Shown here: piece after piece, positions 47,630-60,305 of the stretch
Position numbering within the stretch: position 1 is the stretch's first letter
Layout: each line of letters begins with the position of its first letter
Assembly (NCBI GenBank): GCA_948146395.1
Contig: OX411556.1
Span: 5,245,083-5,309,082 of the forward strand
DNA length: 64,000 nucleotides
Direction: 5' to 3'
Source of the DNA: Fragum whitleyi
Lineage: Eukaryota; Mollusca; Bivalvia; Cardiida; Cardiidae
Notes under the pieces: generated by a model
Told to the model about the DNA's origin: nothing
The model's database searches: none
The model's input: the letters and a program-made list of their open reading frames with translations, nothing else
Made by a program: the position numbers and the translations under genes

Positions 47630-47959
47630 ACATCATCTAGTACACCTTTTTCAAGTTTGGCCATATCATACCGGTGGCCCTAATATTGTCAATTTATGCT
47701 TCACCCGGGCGTATCACATTTTATCGTATAACTATACAAATATTCTTGTGATTACACCCATGTGATATTTTTTTATGATATCACATGGATATTTTTGGAC
47801 AATGTTAAAATGCGTTTTTTTCAGAAACTTGCATTTCATTTAGAATCATCGACTAAAACCAGTCAAACCATTGTTGCCATCTGCCTATTTATTTGATGTA
47901 ATGTCCCAGGGCTCACAGAGATTCAGGTGAGTGTTCTAGGACCATCATGGTCCTCTTGT
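47630..47959 (+). mobile_element. Helentron-like repeat, family A 3' fragment with nested family C piece
   Basis: The body fragment CATCATCTAGTACACC (47630-47717) is followed by a family C piece (47718-47872). The family A 3' terminus (TTCAGGTGAGTGTTCTAGGACC...GGTCCTCTTGT) follows, ending at 47959. Confidence 0.6.
47718..47872 (-). mobile_element. Family C tail fragment
   Basis: ATCGTATAACTATACAAATA, ATGATATCACATGGATATTT and AACTTGCATTTCATTTAGAA match the tail of family C. The hairpin half is absent. It lies inside a family A fragment. Confidence 0.55.
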
Positions 47960-48215
47960 CTATGATATCACATGGGTATTTTAGAACAATCACATAATGC
48001 GGTTATTTTTTGAAACTTGTTAAAAACATCAACGAAAACAAGGCAAATACGATAAAGGTTATAAGATAAATATGATACATACTTAGTGTATGGTATGAAA
48101 TCATATCTAACTCGGTTGTAGGAATTGATAATTGTCTCGGCAGGGCCTCGACAATTATCAATTCCCCCAACCTCGATATATTTTTTTCTTACGAAACACT
48201 TAGTGCGTATTATAT
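47960..48215 (-). mobile_element. Family C element, copy 4
   Basis: The tail from ATGATATCACATGGGTATTT leads into the hairpin ATACATACTTAGTGTATGGT ... GATAATTGTCTCGGCAGGGC and its inverse ending CACTTAGTGCGTATTATA. The apex pairs GACAATTATCAATTCC. Confidence 0.66.
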
Positions 48216-48768
48216 TTTAATATAATGACAAAGAAGGACATCTGTAAAATCTTCTTTTCGGATATTTTGTATGTACCATCTATTGTGATATATTGGCTCA
48301 AAGCAAATACATATATCCAATTTTTCAGAGAAGAGAAGGAAGTCTTAGAATTTTCCATCTGAAATCAGAAGGCAGACAGTTTTGCAAGATGTCTTTTCAA
48401 TCAGTCGCGGGAATCCTGTGAGACCGTATGGACTCGCAGAAAGAATCGTGATTTGGTAGAAATAGGAAGTCTTTGGTTCGAATCTTAGCCGGGCAAAAGG
48501 TAATGTTGGTTTGTTCTTTGGCAGAGCAATCCAAACATGCCCTCTCATTTCTGGTGATACATAGGAAACACATAAATAATTGAGCTTCGCTGTGATATGT
48601 GAAAGATTTGGGACAGAAAACTCTAACCGAGGTTTTAAAATCAAGTTTTTCTACATACAGGAAATTGTTGACATCTTTTATTCTTGTTGAAGAAAACCAA
48701 CCACCGTCGTTTTCTAGAAGGAAAAATACACCATCCTAAGAATAACAGGCCATTCCAATCCAAAAAAT

Positions 48769-48842
48769 CGATGGCTCAGCGCAAAACAGTTGAAACTCCC
48801 TATAAACATAAAGGGAGTTACAACCGCTTTGTGCTGACCCCC
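48769..48842. repeat. Foldback element P, copy 8
   Basis: ATGGCTCAGCGCAAAACAGT pairs with CGCTTTGTGCTGA, and CTCCCTATA pairs with AAAGGGAG. The outer right end is degraded. Confidence 0.7.
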
Positions 48843-48914
48843 CGAAATGCTCATTAAGATTTATTGATTGATGATTGATAGATTAATTGATTGATTGGTT
48901 TGATTTGATGAGAT

Positions 48915-49353
<439 letters not shown>

Positions 49354-49354
49354 G

Positions 49355-49612
49355 AATGGAGTTTTAAGCCGCTTTCAACATTTTTTCAGTTATATCGCGG
49401 CGGTTGTAACACCTAACAATGGATTCCTGGTATTTCTCTCACCAGTACTACCATAACATCCTTTCCTAGCCTCCATCTACTTTTTCACATAGGCTTACGT
49501 TTATCAACCCATTAGTGAGAGACAAATAGTCAGAAAGAATGAGTGTCTCTGTCGGGGGTTGAACCTAGATTGACAGTCCGACGCGCTACCAACTGCGCTT
49601 TGACGGCGGCAG
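49355..49612 (-). mobile_element. tRNA-derived SINE, second family
   Basis: On the minus strand the head reads AGCGCAGTTGGTAGCGCGTC (A box) and CTAGGTTCAACCCCCGACAG (B box). The body includes ACTACTGGTGAGAGAAATAC and the end GTTGAAAGCGGCTTAAAACT. Confidence 0.72.
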
Positions 49613-50124
49613 GAAATGTTCATCAAGTGCCGACTACCTAAATAGTATCAGGCCTTATCTACTGTCGATTTTTTTTATGACAGAATTGCCATATATGATC
49701 TCGTTAGATGTTTTTACAAGATTTTTTTTCATTACGAACAAAAAATACTTTAAACATTTTATAGCCAAAATATCTTAGACTTATTTTGATTATAGTCATC
49801 CTTCAAAAAAAAACTTTTTTTATTGCCAAGTTTTATTTTTGGGGGTAATTTTTCATTCCTTAGGTGTTAATAGGACATATGTCATTGACCTGAAAAGTTG
49901 TCAAGGACGTTTGATGTGCAAATTTCGTGCATTTATTACACGTGACACACTGTCCTGTAATTAGTCTGTTTTTTATTCGAGTTGCATTCCTCAAGTTTTT
50001 GTATTTTTCGTAAGTTCAAAATCCATGACGTGCTCGGATATACAGCAGGTGATTAATAGCGAACAAAACTGAACAACGATGTATTTGAAACCTCCGTCCA
50101 CTCCATACAACTATTTGTACGTGT
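49613..50124. other. Intergenic stretch without recognised features
   Basis: AT-rich with homopolymer runs; no exon-like ORF and no repeat family match. Confidence 0.45.
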
Positions 50125-50206
50125 TCGGGTCGCCAACTAGCCTCAGGGGTAACGCGTTGGGCTCTCAGTCGTGGGGTCGTGAGTTCGAAGCCTGACTCGG
50201 CCAGCT
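50125..50206 (+). mobile_element. tRNA-like SINE head
   Basis: CTAGCCTCAGGGGTAACGCG (A-box like) and CGTGAGTTCGAAGCCTGACT (B-box like). The ends do not pair into a proper acceptor stem, so it is not called a tRNA gene. Confidence 0.5.
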
Positions 50207-50243
50207 TTTATCCGACATTAGAAAAAAGTCAATGTGATATGAG

Positions 50244-50360
50244 TCATTTAACTTATAACTATACGAATATCGGTATGCTACCATCCCATGTGATATTTTT
50301 CATGATATCACATGGATATTTTTAGAACAATGACAAAACATGGTTAATTTTTGAAGCTTG
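50244..50360 (-). mobile_element. Family C tail fragment
   Basis: AACTTATAACTATACGAATA, ATGATATCACATGGATATTT and GAACAATGACAAAACATGGT match the family C tail. It is cut off before the hairpin by a family I fragment. Confidence 0.55.
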
Positions 50361-50805
50361 CTTTTTTTATTCATGTGACACACTGAACAAAATTAGCTAT
50401 ATTAGATTACCTCCCTTTAATTTCACTCAAAACTTGTTCCACACACTCATTCAATTTCATTCCAAAACCATTCCTATATCATTCACCTTGTCAAATGCTC
50501 GGTGCTTCTGACTTTAATCTATTGTATTTTTTTCTCTCTATTGTCATCTATTATTTTTTTAAATTTACTGCATGGTCGAATAAATCACTTGTAATTGCCA
50601 CCTCATTCATTTTAGTTGTGAAGTGTCAAATTTTTCATATATGTAATTGCACCTTTTCTGACATTTTATTTACAGCTGAATCACGGTCACGTATTACGTA
50701 ACATTAATCTACGTATTTCTTTGGCATTCTAATGTTAGAACCCAGCCGATTACCAGAGTAAGGCCTTTTGCAAGGCATTTCAAAGGTTAAGACTATTACT
50801 GCTTA

Positions 50806-52522
50806 TATACTAACTGTCATAAAAAAAGGCCTCACCCAAATTTTGAAATTACTTTTTTCTATTAGCATAAGACAATAATTTTATCCATAAATTTGAATTA
50901 TAGCCTAAACTCTACATATCCTGCTATTGCGAACTCTTTTTACAAACTCGTTGCTTCCCATGGTAAGTTTGTCGTAAGAGTATACTCGTGCGCCCCGTGC
51001 GACTTTAAGAAATGGTTTTGTTTTTCGAAATCTGTATAGGTCGATTTTGCGCGGTGAGCCCTGAAATCTACTTTAAACGGTTAAATTCCCGTGCTATTCT
51101 TTCAAAAAAGATAAAACAGGTTTGAGCAATACCTAAAAAAGATACAAATTATCTTACAAATGTTTCATATGCCTTTTAAATATACCCGATAAACCCATGG
51201 TAATGGACTCAACGCCTACGTCAGAGCTCAGTTTTGGAAATACACCTATACAAGTGGCTTCGTTAGTCAAAACACACCTCGAAATTCACCCAAGCGGTAT
51301 ACAAATATTCATTTCCATAATGCCAAGACTAAACAATGAAGAACGCGCACGCATTTTGGGCATGCTGGAAATGGGCAGTACCCAAAATCACGTAGCTAGA
51401 CGTTTTACGTATCAAGATCAACTATAGTGCGTTTGGTTAGACGTGTAAACGCCACAGGAAGTCTTCTGGACAGGCGTAGATCTGGTAGGCCTTGCTCAAC
51501 GTCTGTACGTCAAAACAACTTTATCCGTCAACGGCACCTTCGTGACCGCTTTTTAACAGCTACATCGACATCTGCAGCCGTTGTTGGTAATCACGGTAGG
51601 AACATTAGTGTAAACAGTAGGACGACGATTACGTGACGTATGGGTTGTGTGCAGAAGGCCTTATCGTGGTATGATACTTTCACAACGTCATCGACAACAA
51701 CGTCGTGTATGGGCTCAAAATAACCTCGGACGGAAATGGCGGACAGTTGTGTTCAGTGACGAGTCAAGGTTCAATATTTCACATGCCGACGGGCGCGTTC
51801 GGATATATCGACGTCTAAATGAACGTTATGTGCGTAATTGTGTTTTAGAGCATAAACGCTTCGGTGATGGCGGGGAAATGGTGTGGGCCGACATCAACCA
51901 TGCGTTCAAAACGGACCTGGTTGTTGTTCAAGGCAATTTGAATGCCAGGGGGGTACATAAACCAAGTTTTACAGCCTGTTGTCCAATTCCTGTTTCGTCG
52001 ACAACCTGGACTCACTTTTATGAATGATAACGCACGTCCACACACGGCGCGTATCTCCGCAAACTTCCTCCAAGCCAATAATATTGACGTTCTGCCATGA
52101 CCAGCCAACTCACCGGACTGCAATCCAATCGAACACATGTGGGATATCCTAGGACGTCGTTTGCGTCAACGTCAGCCACCACCTCAAACTGCGCAACAAA
52201 TGACAGACGCTCTTCATCAGGAGTGGGTTCGCATCCCGAGGTACCTTCTGCGTAACCTGTGTGGCTCAATGAGACGCTGACTGCAAGCAGTGATTACTAG
52301 TAATGGTGGACATACGCGTTACTGACACCATTAAGGCAGTGGTCATTTCTAATCTTGAATAAAATGTGACAAATGTTTTTGCATTAGCCTAAAACCTTAC
52401 TCCACCTTTGAACAACATCCCGATCAGTATCTTTCGTCAAAAACAAATAGTGCTTATATTTAGTGTCCCACATTGAACCGCAGCTGAATGCATGTGAGGC
52501 GTTATTTATGACAGTCAGTGTA
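50806..52522 (+). mobile_element. Decayed Tc1-like DNA transposon
   Basis: Terminal inverted repeats flank a broken transposase. The left end is TATACTAACTGTCATAAA and the right end's inverse is TACACTGACTGTCATAAA (15 of 18 identical), both starting at TA as expected for a Tc1/mariner insertion. Homology continues inward (GCCTCAC). Total length is about 1.7 kb, normal for Tc1. Confidence 0.85.
51320..52280 (+). pseudogene. Tc1-like transposase, frameshifted
   Basis: The reading order is MPRLNNEERARILGMLEMGS (HTH start), GSLLDRRRSGRP (a GRPR-like linker), VVFSDESRF (first catalytic Asp), DNARPHTA (second Asp) and ANSPDCNPIEHMWD (catalytic Glu). They lie in different frames, separated by stops near 51425 and 51634 and a frame change near 52000. 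A TGA at 52098-52100 replaces the usual Trp codon. All DDE residues can be seen but no intact ORF remains. Confidence 0.88.
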
Positions 52523-52559
52523 CATGTGAACGTTAGAGCCGAAAGTAGAAAGTTCCCAC

Positions 52560-52735
52560 TTCCGTCAATGGGTTGATAATCGTAGAGCTATAAGGGATAG
52601 CACCTGGAGGCTAGGAAAAGATGTGCAGGTAGTACTGGTGTGAAAAATACCAGGAATCCATTGTTAGGTGCTCCAGCGTCAGCGATATAAATGAAATAAT
52701 TTTGAAAGCGGCGTGAAACCCAATTCAATCAAACA
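52560..52735 (+). mobile_element. SINE body fragment, second family
   Basis: GGAGGCTAGGAAAAGATGTG, AGTACTGGTGTGAAAAATAC and TGAAAGCGGCGTGAAACCCA are the reverse complement of the 49360-49470 body. The tRNA-like head is absent. Confidence 0.6.
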
Positions 52736-52969
52736 AAGAAACAAAGTTCCAAAGTACATAAACGATTTAATATTTATTTCTAAAATATATAATTGGCTAT
52801 TAACAGGAAGTGTTTAGATTTAGCCCTGGTGCTACACAGAATGCTCGAGTCTAGCACTAGCGGCCTGAGGATCATCTGATCAAACAAATTATTCATTTTT
52901 TATGAATCTTGCTTGCGGAGGTTGTCCTCTTGTCCGTTAACTGGGTCTGTTTCCTATGTATGCCTTTTG

Positions 52970-53935
52970 GTTAATTCATGTTTTTGATGATGTTAACATT
53001 TGCAGAGCGTCGAAAAAATAAAATGGTTAAATGCCCCAGTGCGAAACAAAAGAGCGTTAAAGTATTTTGATACTCATTGGAAATGTTAGCGCTTCAAAAA
53101 ACTCGAATTTACGCTACTATTGCGTAAGAATAAGGACTTGAGTATTTCATTAAAAAAGAAATTTCGAAACATCCATAGAAAAGAATTAAAACTAGCTACA
53201 AACCTACGAATGTAGCGAAAAAAATCGTTACAAGCTTTGCACCTTCACATTTGTTTTCAGTGCCGTTGCTTGGTAAATTTGTAAAGTCATCTGAATTTAC
53301 ACAGGAATCATCTCAATGTTTTATGTGTACATAAGCTTCAAAATTGAACATTTGTAGTATACAAAACACAAACCATTGATTAACATTTTTTTACTTGACA
53401 AATATTGCAGAAAAGATCAGAATCATTGAAACTGGTTTAAATTTTAACTTATAACTATACAAACATCCGTGTGATAACATCCCGTATGATATTTTTTATG
53501 ATATCACGTAGTTATTTTTAGAACAAATATATAATGCGGTTATTTTTAGAAGCTTGCATTCATGTTGGAAACATCTACAAAAAAGGCAAATAGAGGTTAT
53601 AAGATAAATATTATACGTATGTAGTGTATTGTATGAAAATATATCTAACTCGGTTGTGGGAATTAATAATTGTCTCGGCAGAGCCTCGACAACGATCAAT
53701 TCTCCCAACCTCGTTAGATATTTTTTTCTCATACAAAACACTAAATACGTATTATATATATACAGATCCACATCGAAGATAATCTAGAGGAAAAGGGCAG
53801 GGCGTTTGCGGCGTGTGAATTTGTGAATTTACTGATCTTACTACGTTTTCTTTCGTTAACACCCGGGTTTAGTCCGTTAACGTATGCCTTGAACAACCCG
53901 AAAACGTTGATTTTATGCGATAAGTCAGTTTTAAA
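52970..53935 (+). repeat. Family G repeat, copy 2, interrupted by family C copy 5
   Basis: TTAATTCATGTTTTTGATGA, GCTACTATTGCGTAAGAATA, then the family C element (53445-53760), then CGTTAACACCCGGGTTTAGT and GATTTTATGCGATAAGTCAG, matching copy 1 in order. Confidence 0.6.
53445..53760 (-). mobile_element. Family C element, copy 5
   Basis: Full tail (TTATAACTATACAAACATCC) and full hairpin 53611-53758 with AACTCGGTTGTGGGAATTAA against TCAATTCTCCCAACCTCGTT. It is nested in a family G repeat. Confidence 0.68.
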
Positions 53936-54643
53936 AAGCCAACACTACTTTGCGTGCTGAGGTTGTGCTCTTGTCCCTTATTTGGGGCTTTTCTCTGAGT
54001 ATATCAGAATTTTAAAAAAAAGCTAACACTAGTCGAATACATTTTAGACCTTCCAGGATGAAATGATGTTACAAAAAAAAAAAAAAAAAGAAAACTAATT
54101 TAAGTAAATGGAAGTGATACAAACTAAATAATTTTTACATTACAATATAAGATTGAGTTTTTTTTATAGCTTGGTATCCGTCCCAACTTAACAATCTTTA
54201 TAAGAAGGAGTTTTGTATCCGGCCCAGTATGCACAATCGAAATGGTGTCCGATATAACTCAATGAAGCGTATATGATAGGTGTTTCAAACTTGGAGCGCT
54301 GCGCCTTTGCTTCATCGTCTTGGGCATGGAAGACAAAAAGAAAGGGAAAAAAGAGAAAAAAGAAATAAACAGCATTAAGTGCCATTGCAATTTATGTTCC
54401 TCACATAGCTTCCATTGCCTTCCTTAACGGACTGTCATCAAAGATATCCTTGTCTTACGCATCTGTAACACCATATCCTAAATGACGACATCATCTTTTG
54501 CACGTCACGTGGTATTATCACCATCTAAGCGTCCAAATATGAGTATAAACATAATAGAACTAATGATTTATGAGAAACAAGAGCACCGCAAGCGGGTGCC
54601 GACGCTCGGCTGTTTATTATTTGTTAGGCAAATTCAAATATAT
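53936..54643. other. Gene-free stretch
   Basis: AT-rich sequence with a poly-A run near 54073. I see no credible exon or complete repeat, apart from a possible hairpin (GCACCGC...GCGGGTGC) at about 54582-54600. Confidence 0.5.
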
Positions 54644-54893
54644 GAACTTGGTACCTACAGAAAGGTCTTGTACCAAGTAATGATCATGTGAAATATGAAG
54701 GCTCTATGACTTACCACTCAAAAGTTATGACCAAGGTTAATTTTTTTAAAGAAATTTGACCCTGAAAAATGACCTTGATCTTAACTGATGACCTTGAACT
54801 TGGTACATACAGAAAGGTCTTGTCTTAAGCAATGGTCATGTGAAATATGAAGGCTCTATGACTTGCCATTCAAAAGTTATGACCAAGATTAAT
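54644..54893. repeat. Dispersed repeat with internal 152-bp duplication
   Basis: GAACTTGGTACxTACAGAAA starts at 54644 and 54796, and both units run through TCAAAAGTTATGACCAAG. A GCACCGCAAGCGGGTGCCGA hairpin lies just upstream (about 54582). This is a non-coding repeat ahead of the LINE fragment. Confidence 0.6.
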
Positions 54894-54929
54894 GTTTGTC
54901 ACGCCAATGCCAACAACAACGACAACGCG

Positions 54930-56927
54930 AACGACGCCAACTTTTGTAATACTCATGATTTTGATAGCGAAAAAAGCGCATTTGAGGAACTAAATAAGCC
55001 GATCACACAAGCTGAAATTATTAAGGCCACTAAATTATTGAAAACGGGCAAATCTGCAGGAATGACAATATAATTAACGAGTATTTGAAGGAAAGCGTGG
55101 ACATTTTGTCTTCGCACGTATGTGATATTTCTAACGGTGTTTTTTATTCGGATGTTTTTCCAGACAAATGGTCGGTAGGCATCATTATTCCAATTCATAA
55201 AAAGGGGCCTATTGACGATGTCAACAACTATAGAGGTGTTACTTTATTAAGTTGCCTATCAAAGTTATTTACATCTGTTTTAAATAACAGAATTAATGAA
55301 TTTTGCGAAGAAAATTCTGTTCTCTCCGACGCTCAGTTTGGTTTCAAAAAGGGGCTTTCAACAAGCGACGCCACATTTTCACTTTTGAATATAGTTCAAC
55401 ATTTTCTTAATCATAAAAAACGTTTATATTGCGCATTTGTGGATCTTAAAAAATGCTTTGATTCGATTAATAGAAACGCTTTATGGTTAAAATTGTATCG
55501 AAATGGAATCCAGGGTAAAATTCTCCGTATTTTAAAAAACATGTATCATAAAGTTAGCTCATGTGTACGTCATAATAACGAGTTTTCAATTTTTTTTCGA
55601 TTTTACTACGGGGTTAAGACTAGGTAAAACTATTTCGCCGGTTTTAGTATCACTTTTTTTTAGAAGATCTTGAAGTATATTTACAACAATATCCTGACTC
55701 TGGAATACAAGTTAAGCAACTCAAATCATTGTACTGTTGTTTGAGGACGAGATGGTTATATTTGGGAAATCGCCAGAAGAGTTACAATTTAATTAAGACA
55801 ATTTATCAAAATACTGTAATACATGGGACCTTGAGATAAATGTTGATAAAACGAAAACTATGGTGTTTAGAAAGAGAGAACCACTTAAAGAAAACGAGAA
55901 ATGGACACTCAGTGGAAATCATCTGGAATCAGTAGATAACTTTAATTTCTTAGGTACAATATTTCATTATACTGGAAACTTTTCATATAACCAAGAGTAC
56001 ATTTCGGGCAAATCTCTAAAGGCATTAAATGTACTATTAAATAACTGTCTAAAATATAAGCTGGGATCTGATATCCTTTGCCAATAATTTGACGCATTTG
56101 TTGGGTCAATTCTAAATTTTTCAAGCGAAACGTGGGGATTTGGCAAGTCTAAAACCATCGAAAGAATACATCTAAAATTTTGCAAACGTATATTACATGT
56201 TAGAAATAGTACGTGTACGTTGGCAGTTTATGGAGAGTTAGGTCGTTTTCCCTTGTATATATCCAGAGATTGCAGAATTATTAAATATTGGTTTAAAGTG
56301 AAAGCAAGTAAAAATGCAATAATAACTAACCTTTATAATCAGGCTTCTGATGATTTTATCATCGGTAAACATAACTGGGTTGCTAATGTTAAAAATATAT
56401 TAGATAGATACGGGTTTGCTGAACTTTTCTACAATCCGCATGTAGGTGATGAAAAATGCTTTTTGGAAATGTTAAAACAAAGGATGCAAAACTGCTTTAA
56501 GCAAGATTGGAATGCTAATATAGACAAAGTAGTAGTTTGTTTTTTTATAGCCACATAAAAACATAATCAAGAAGATTACTTAAATTCATTATCCTTTTCA
56601 AATCGAGCATACATTTGTAAGATGAGACTTTCAGCGCATTCACTCCACATTCAAACAGGAAGATATTCCAATAATAAAACTCCGCGAAATGAAAGGATCT
56701 GCTTATTTTGTGATAAGGGTGATGTAGAGGATGAATACCATTTCGTTTTAAAGTGTCCTTAATTTTCAAATTTACGAAAAAAGTACATTGATTCGTATTA
56801 TACCGAGAATCCAAGTATGTTCAAACTTGTGCAGCTTTTTAGTGCAAAACAGAATGAAAAACTTATAAATTTAGCGCAGTTCATTAAATCAGCTTTATCG
56901 CTTCGCTTTCAAACGATCTATAATTGA
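54930..56927 (+). pseudogene. LINE-type reverse transcriptase fragment, multiply broken
   Basis: Frames carry NNYRGVTLLSCLSKLFTSVL, SDAQFGFKKGLSTSDA and CAFVDLKKCFDSINR (RT motifs 2-4 of non-LTR elements). Downstream are INVDKTKTMVFRKRE and a C-terminal Cys-rich piece (CLFCDKGDVEDEYHFVLKC). Frames shift near 55075, 55620 and 56085, and a stop interrupts at about 56760. The catalytic YADD box region reads LFEDEMVIFG (55737-55766), so catalytic Asp residues are altered. The 5' ORF and endonuclease are absent. The LINE clade is not assigned. Confidence 0.85.
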
Positions 56928-57392
56928 TATACACATGTATGTTACTGGTGACTCCGTTAAATATACCAAATCGTATGTTTTCACCTATATACATATTTAT
57001 ATTTATATACATACACTTTTAAGTATAATTGTTTTCTCAAAAAAAAATCGCTCTACACATTTCTTGACCGTCTTCGAAATAGCCAAATATGTTCTCATTT
57101 TTCTTTTGTTTTTTTGTTCGCTTTGTGTTCGTATCCTGGCGGGCAGCTAGAGTCATTCAAACGCAGCTACAGTATATCTGGGTTTGTGAAACTATGGCGA
57201 CCTTCCAGTGATACATCTTCCTCACGAAAATATGACGAGAGTGTGAGATTTATTTGCCATGACCTATATATGTTATAATACTATGTTAACAAGACTATGT
57301 ACTACTGTACCTGTCTAATAAAATATTTGTTCCAAGGTGATCATAATACCTCGGGTTTTCTTCGAAAACAGCCGAGCTTAAAAATGTGTGAC
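56928..57392. other. Stretch downstream of the LINE fragment
   Basis: AT-rich sequence with TATAT dinucleotide runs. It may include the LINE 3' tail. No gene is seen. Confidence 0.4.
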
Positions 57393-57522
57393 TCGGTTTC
57401 GTTTGATACAAGTTGATCTTAACATTGTCTAAAATAGATAAGTTATTAAGCTCACAAAGGCTCGTCTAATAACCCTCTATTCTACACAAGGTTACGATCA
57501 CCTTGTATCAAACGAAATCCGA
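57393..57522. repeat. Inverted repeat, about 20-bp arms
   Basis: CGGTTTCGTTTGATACAAG and CTTGTATCAAACGAAATCCG pair (one mismatch). An inner pair TTATTAAGC/TCTAATAA is weaker. Confidence 0.65.
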
Positions 57523-58231
57523 TGACATTTTCTATATGAATTCTGAAATAAATTCTATTTGTATAACTAGCTCTTAATAAATTGAGACCATCAAGAATTT
57601 GTGTTGAACAGTTCGCAAAATCTGTCGAAAGTTGTGTATTTCTAACTTCAACAATTGTATGATGGTCCCAATTTCCTTGATAGATATCAATTGTTCATTC
57701 ATGTTTATTTCAATGTCAGCATGTTTCAAATCGCACGTGTATATTGAGATGTCAAATCTAAAAAAAGGCTTGTGATTAATCATGACCTTGACTCTGCAAT
57801 AAACCAATTTATTTTTAACAATCCTCTTCATCGACATGCTCTATATAAGCGTTTGAAAAGGGGCCTGGTTGTTTAGTGTGTGGAGCCGGGTCTTAAGTGC
57901 CTGGCTGTAAGTTTTACTAATTTTAAGTTGTTTGTTTAAGCGCCACTTTGAAAAAGGCTTCAGGAATTTATCGTAAAGACAATGTAGGTGTCGTGCGTAA
58001 ATTGGTTGCGTTCATGTCATTTTTTTCTTATAAATTCTTCTCGGAAACTACTAGGTGGTTTGGCACCAATTTATTTCTAGAACATGATAATGGTTTGCTT
58101 TTATACAAGTTTAAGAAATCGTATAAATATATAAGTTGTTGAAATTATTATATACCTTTATATAACATGTATACATGTAAAAGGTATCAAGTATAATATA
58201 TATGTATTATGATCAAGTATTTAAACAAAAA
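57523..58231. other. Intergenic stretch without recognised features
   Basis: Short weak ORFs only. TATATAACATGTATACATGT near 58158 is a local palindrome. Confidence 0.45.
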
Positions 58232-58534
58232 TGTGTGTGTATTTCCGTTTATTTATCGTCGCTACCGCAGCACATGCCCATATAAGCGACGCCCCCAGAA
58301 GACGGTTAGTTGCTACGGGGGACAGTGCAAGGATACATGACGAAACTACTGCTGAGATCCGCCACGGTTCTTTAACGTGCTCGGTGTAAAGCACCGTCTC
58401 ACGGGGCCTCGGTTTAACGTCTCATCCGAAAGACAATTAGTTTTGTTACTGTGCCAGCCCGGGTTTGAACCCACGCCGTCGAACTTCAATGGTTTTGAAG
58501 TCTGGTGCTCAACCATCTGAGCTAATCGGGCTGA
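58232..58534 (-). mobile_element. tRNA-derived SINE
   Basis: On the minus strand it begins GCCCGATTAGCTCAGATGGT (A-box like) and has GTGGGTTCAAACCCGGGCTG (B box GGTTCAAACCC). A body (CGGTGCTTTACACCGAGCAC) and a tail with AAATAAACGGAAATACACAC follow. It matches 30371-30655. Confidence 0.75.
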
Positions 58535-59437
58535 CTAAACAAAAATGGTGATAGGAACCCCTTTTATCTGGATGGACGCAACAGATCTTGATAATGGTGG
58601 CATATTTCTGCCACGAGATACAAGATAGCAGTATTATGCTTATTTGAAACTATCATGATAAAATCAAGTCTCAAATGATTTTTATCCTGATCATAATTTT
58701 CTTCTTAATAAATTTATTGTGACATTAATATCTGTTATCTCACATTTCAAAGGATTAATGCCCTATCTGGCATAAAGACTTTAAGCTATTGGATAAAAAT
58801 TCCGACTTCCATAGATACAAAACTCATTGGGATGACTTTGTTTTCATGCATGTTTGTAAATACATGAACCAGAAACACTCTAAGCCGAAGAATAACAATG
58901 AATCCAACAGCGGCCATCTGAATATAGTTCCTGCGTATATCACATTAGTTTTATTTTGGTGTCAACAGTGGGCATTATCGTAGAAAAAACAACAACACCA
59001 ACAACATGCTGGGCACAAACATCTTGATAGTATAATTGAGAAAATTTTAAGATTCGAGACAAAAAATCTGAGAACTCTATCTTATCGTGATGTCGTAAAA
59101 AGAAAACCGCGATGCCGCTTTCTTGCATCTCGTGCCAGAAAAATGCCACCATATTGATTATCTTCAAAGTATTTTCAATTAAAGATCAAACATTTGAATA
59201 AATTCTTCAGTTTACCGACAGCGGGAATTATTTCAAAGTGGTACAAACACCGCAATATCGTGTTTATTGATTTTATGTTATGCAACATTGGGATACTAAT
59301 CTATATGTATGTAATTCCATTCGAGACAAGTTTAAATTTGCTGAGAACGATGATAAAAATTGTTGCCGTCGAAAGATCTTAATTTCTATTGACGTTCCGA
59401 AAATGACGTTACCGTGCGCCAATCACCCTAGTTAGTC
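58535..59437. other. Intergenic stretch without recognised features
   Basis: Short ORFs on both strands lack conserved motifs and splice support. Nothing else is seen. Confidence 0.45.
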
Positions 59438-59911
59438 ATTCGGAACATCACTCGGCCTTTTCCGTAAACTGCAACAGACCTCGGATGTATGTCAGGCGGA
59501 TGAGTATGTAACAAAATCGAGCATTTTGTTAGGCGGAAACAGTGTAAGAAAAACTAGTACTGTAGATTTATATCTTATACAGTGAATAACGGCTGAACAA
59601 TCTTAATTTATGAGAATGACGAATTATTCTCAAAAAATAAGATTTTTTCAGCCGTTATTTAAGAATCTAAAGATATTTATATTAAGATACGACGATTTCA
59701 CGTTAGTGACTTAAACTAGTAGCGTTAGCGACGTCGAATTTTTTCACTCACTGTTTCGAGGGCTAACACAATTTTAACTGACGTCATCGAGTATTTCCAA
59801 GGTTTTCCCGTAATTTTTAAAAATAGTCCGTCTATGTACAGCCGAGGTTGATCGTGAGATTGGCCGACTAGTGTTCCCAATATATCCGAGGGCCGAGTGG
59901 TGTTCCGAATG
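59438..59911 (-). mobile_element. MITE family E, copy 2 (inverted)
   Basis: CATTCGGAACATCACTCGGC at the left and GGCCGAGTGGTGTTCCGAATG at the right. The interior matches copy 1 in reverse orientation (ACTGCAACAGACCTCGGATG, ATAACGGCTGAA hairpin). CTAGTT occurs just outside both ends and may be a target duplication. Confidence 0.72.
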
Positions 59912-60084
59912 GCTAGTTCGTGTGTGATCATTCCAACCATTTATTCTTTAAGATGGTTTATGGAGGAATTACAATAGATTATCATTTAGATACACTCAAT
60001 GCCTGACCAGTGAAATCTCGAAAAACATATACCCCGCTTTCGTTCATTTCACTCCATCTGACCTTATCCAAGCGGAGCCAAATA

Positions 60085-60305
60085 AGTGACGTCATCATTA
60101 AGGTTGGAAGGCAATCACGTGCAAATTGACGCGCTTTGAAAAAAATATATCAAAATTTTCTTATTTTTTGTTTCATTTTCGCATTACAGATATACAATAA
60201 TCGTCCGTTTTTTGAGTAACTCCGCCACTCGTGAAAATATAGCTTTTGTTGTTCACCCAATGAAATATAAATCGATTTTACACTGAAACAAACGATAATC
60301 CTCTC
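60085..60305 (+). repeat. Family J dispersed repeat, copy 2
   Basis: GCAATCACGTGCAAATTGAC and ATAGCTTTTGTTGTTCACCC with ACACTGAAACAAACGATAAT match copy 1 at 1415-1690. Confidence 0.5.

Noticed and set aside
50125..50206. Possible tRNA gene
   Set aside because: A- and B-box-like parts exist, but the acceptor stem ends do not pair; a SINE head is more likely.
51845..52269. Minus-strand ORFs of 83-97 residues
   Set aside because: They lie antisense to the Tc1-like transposase remains, with no family match.
58440..58534. Possible minus-strand tRNA gene
   Set aside because: The tRNA-like head is followed by a body shared with 30371-30655, so it is a SINE and not a free tRNA gene.
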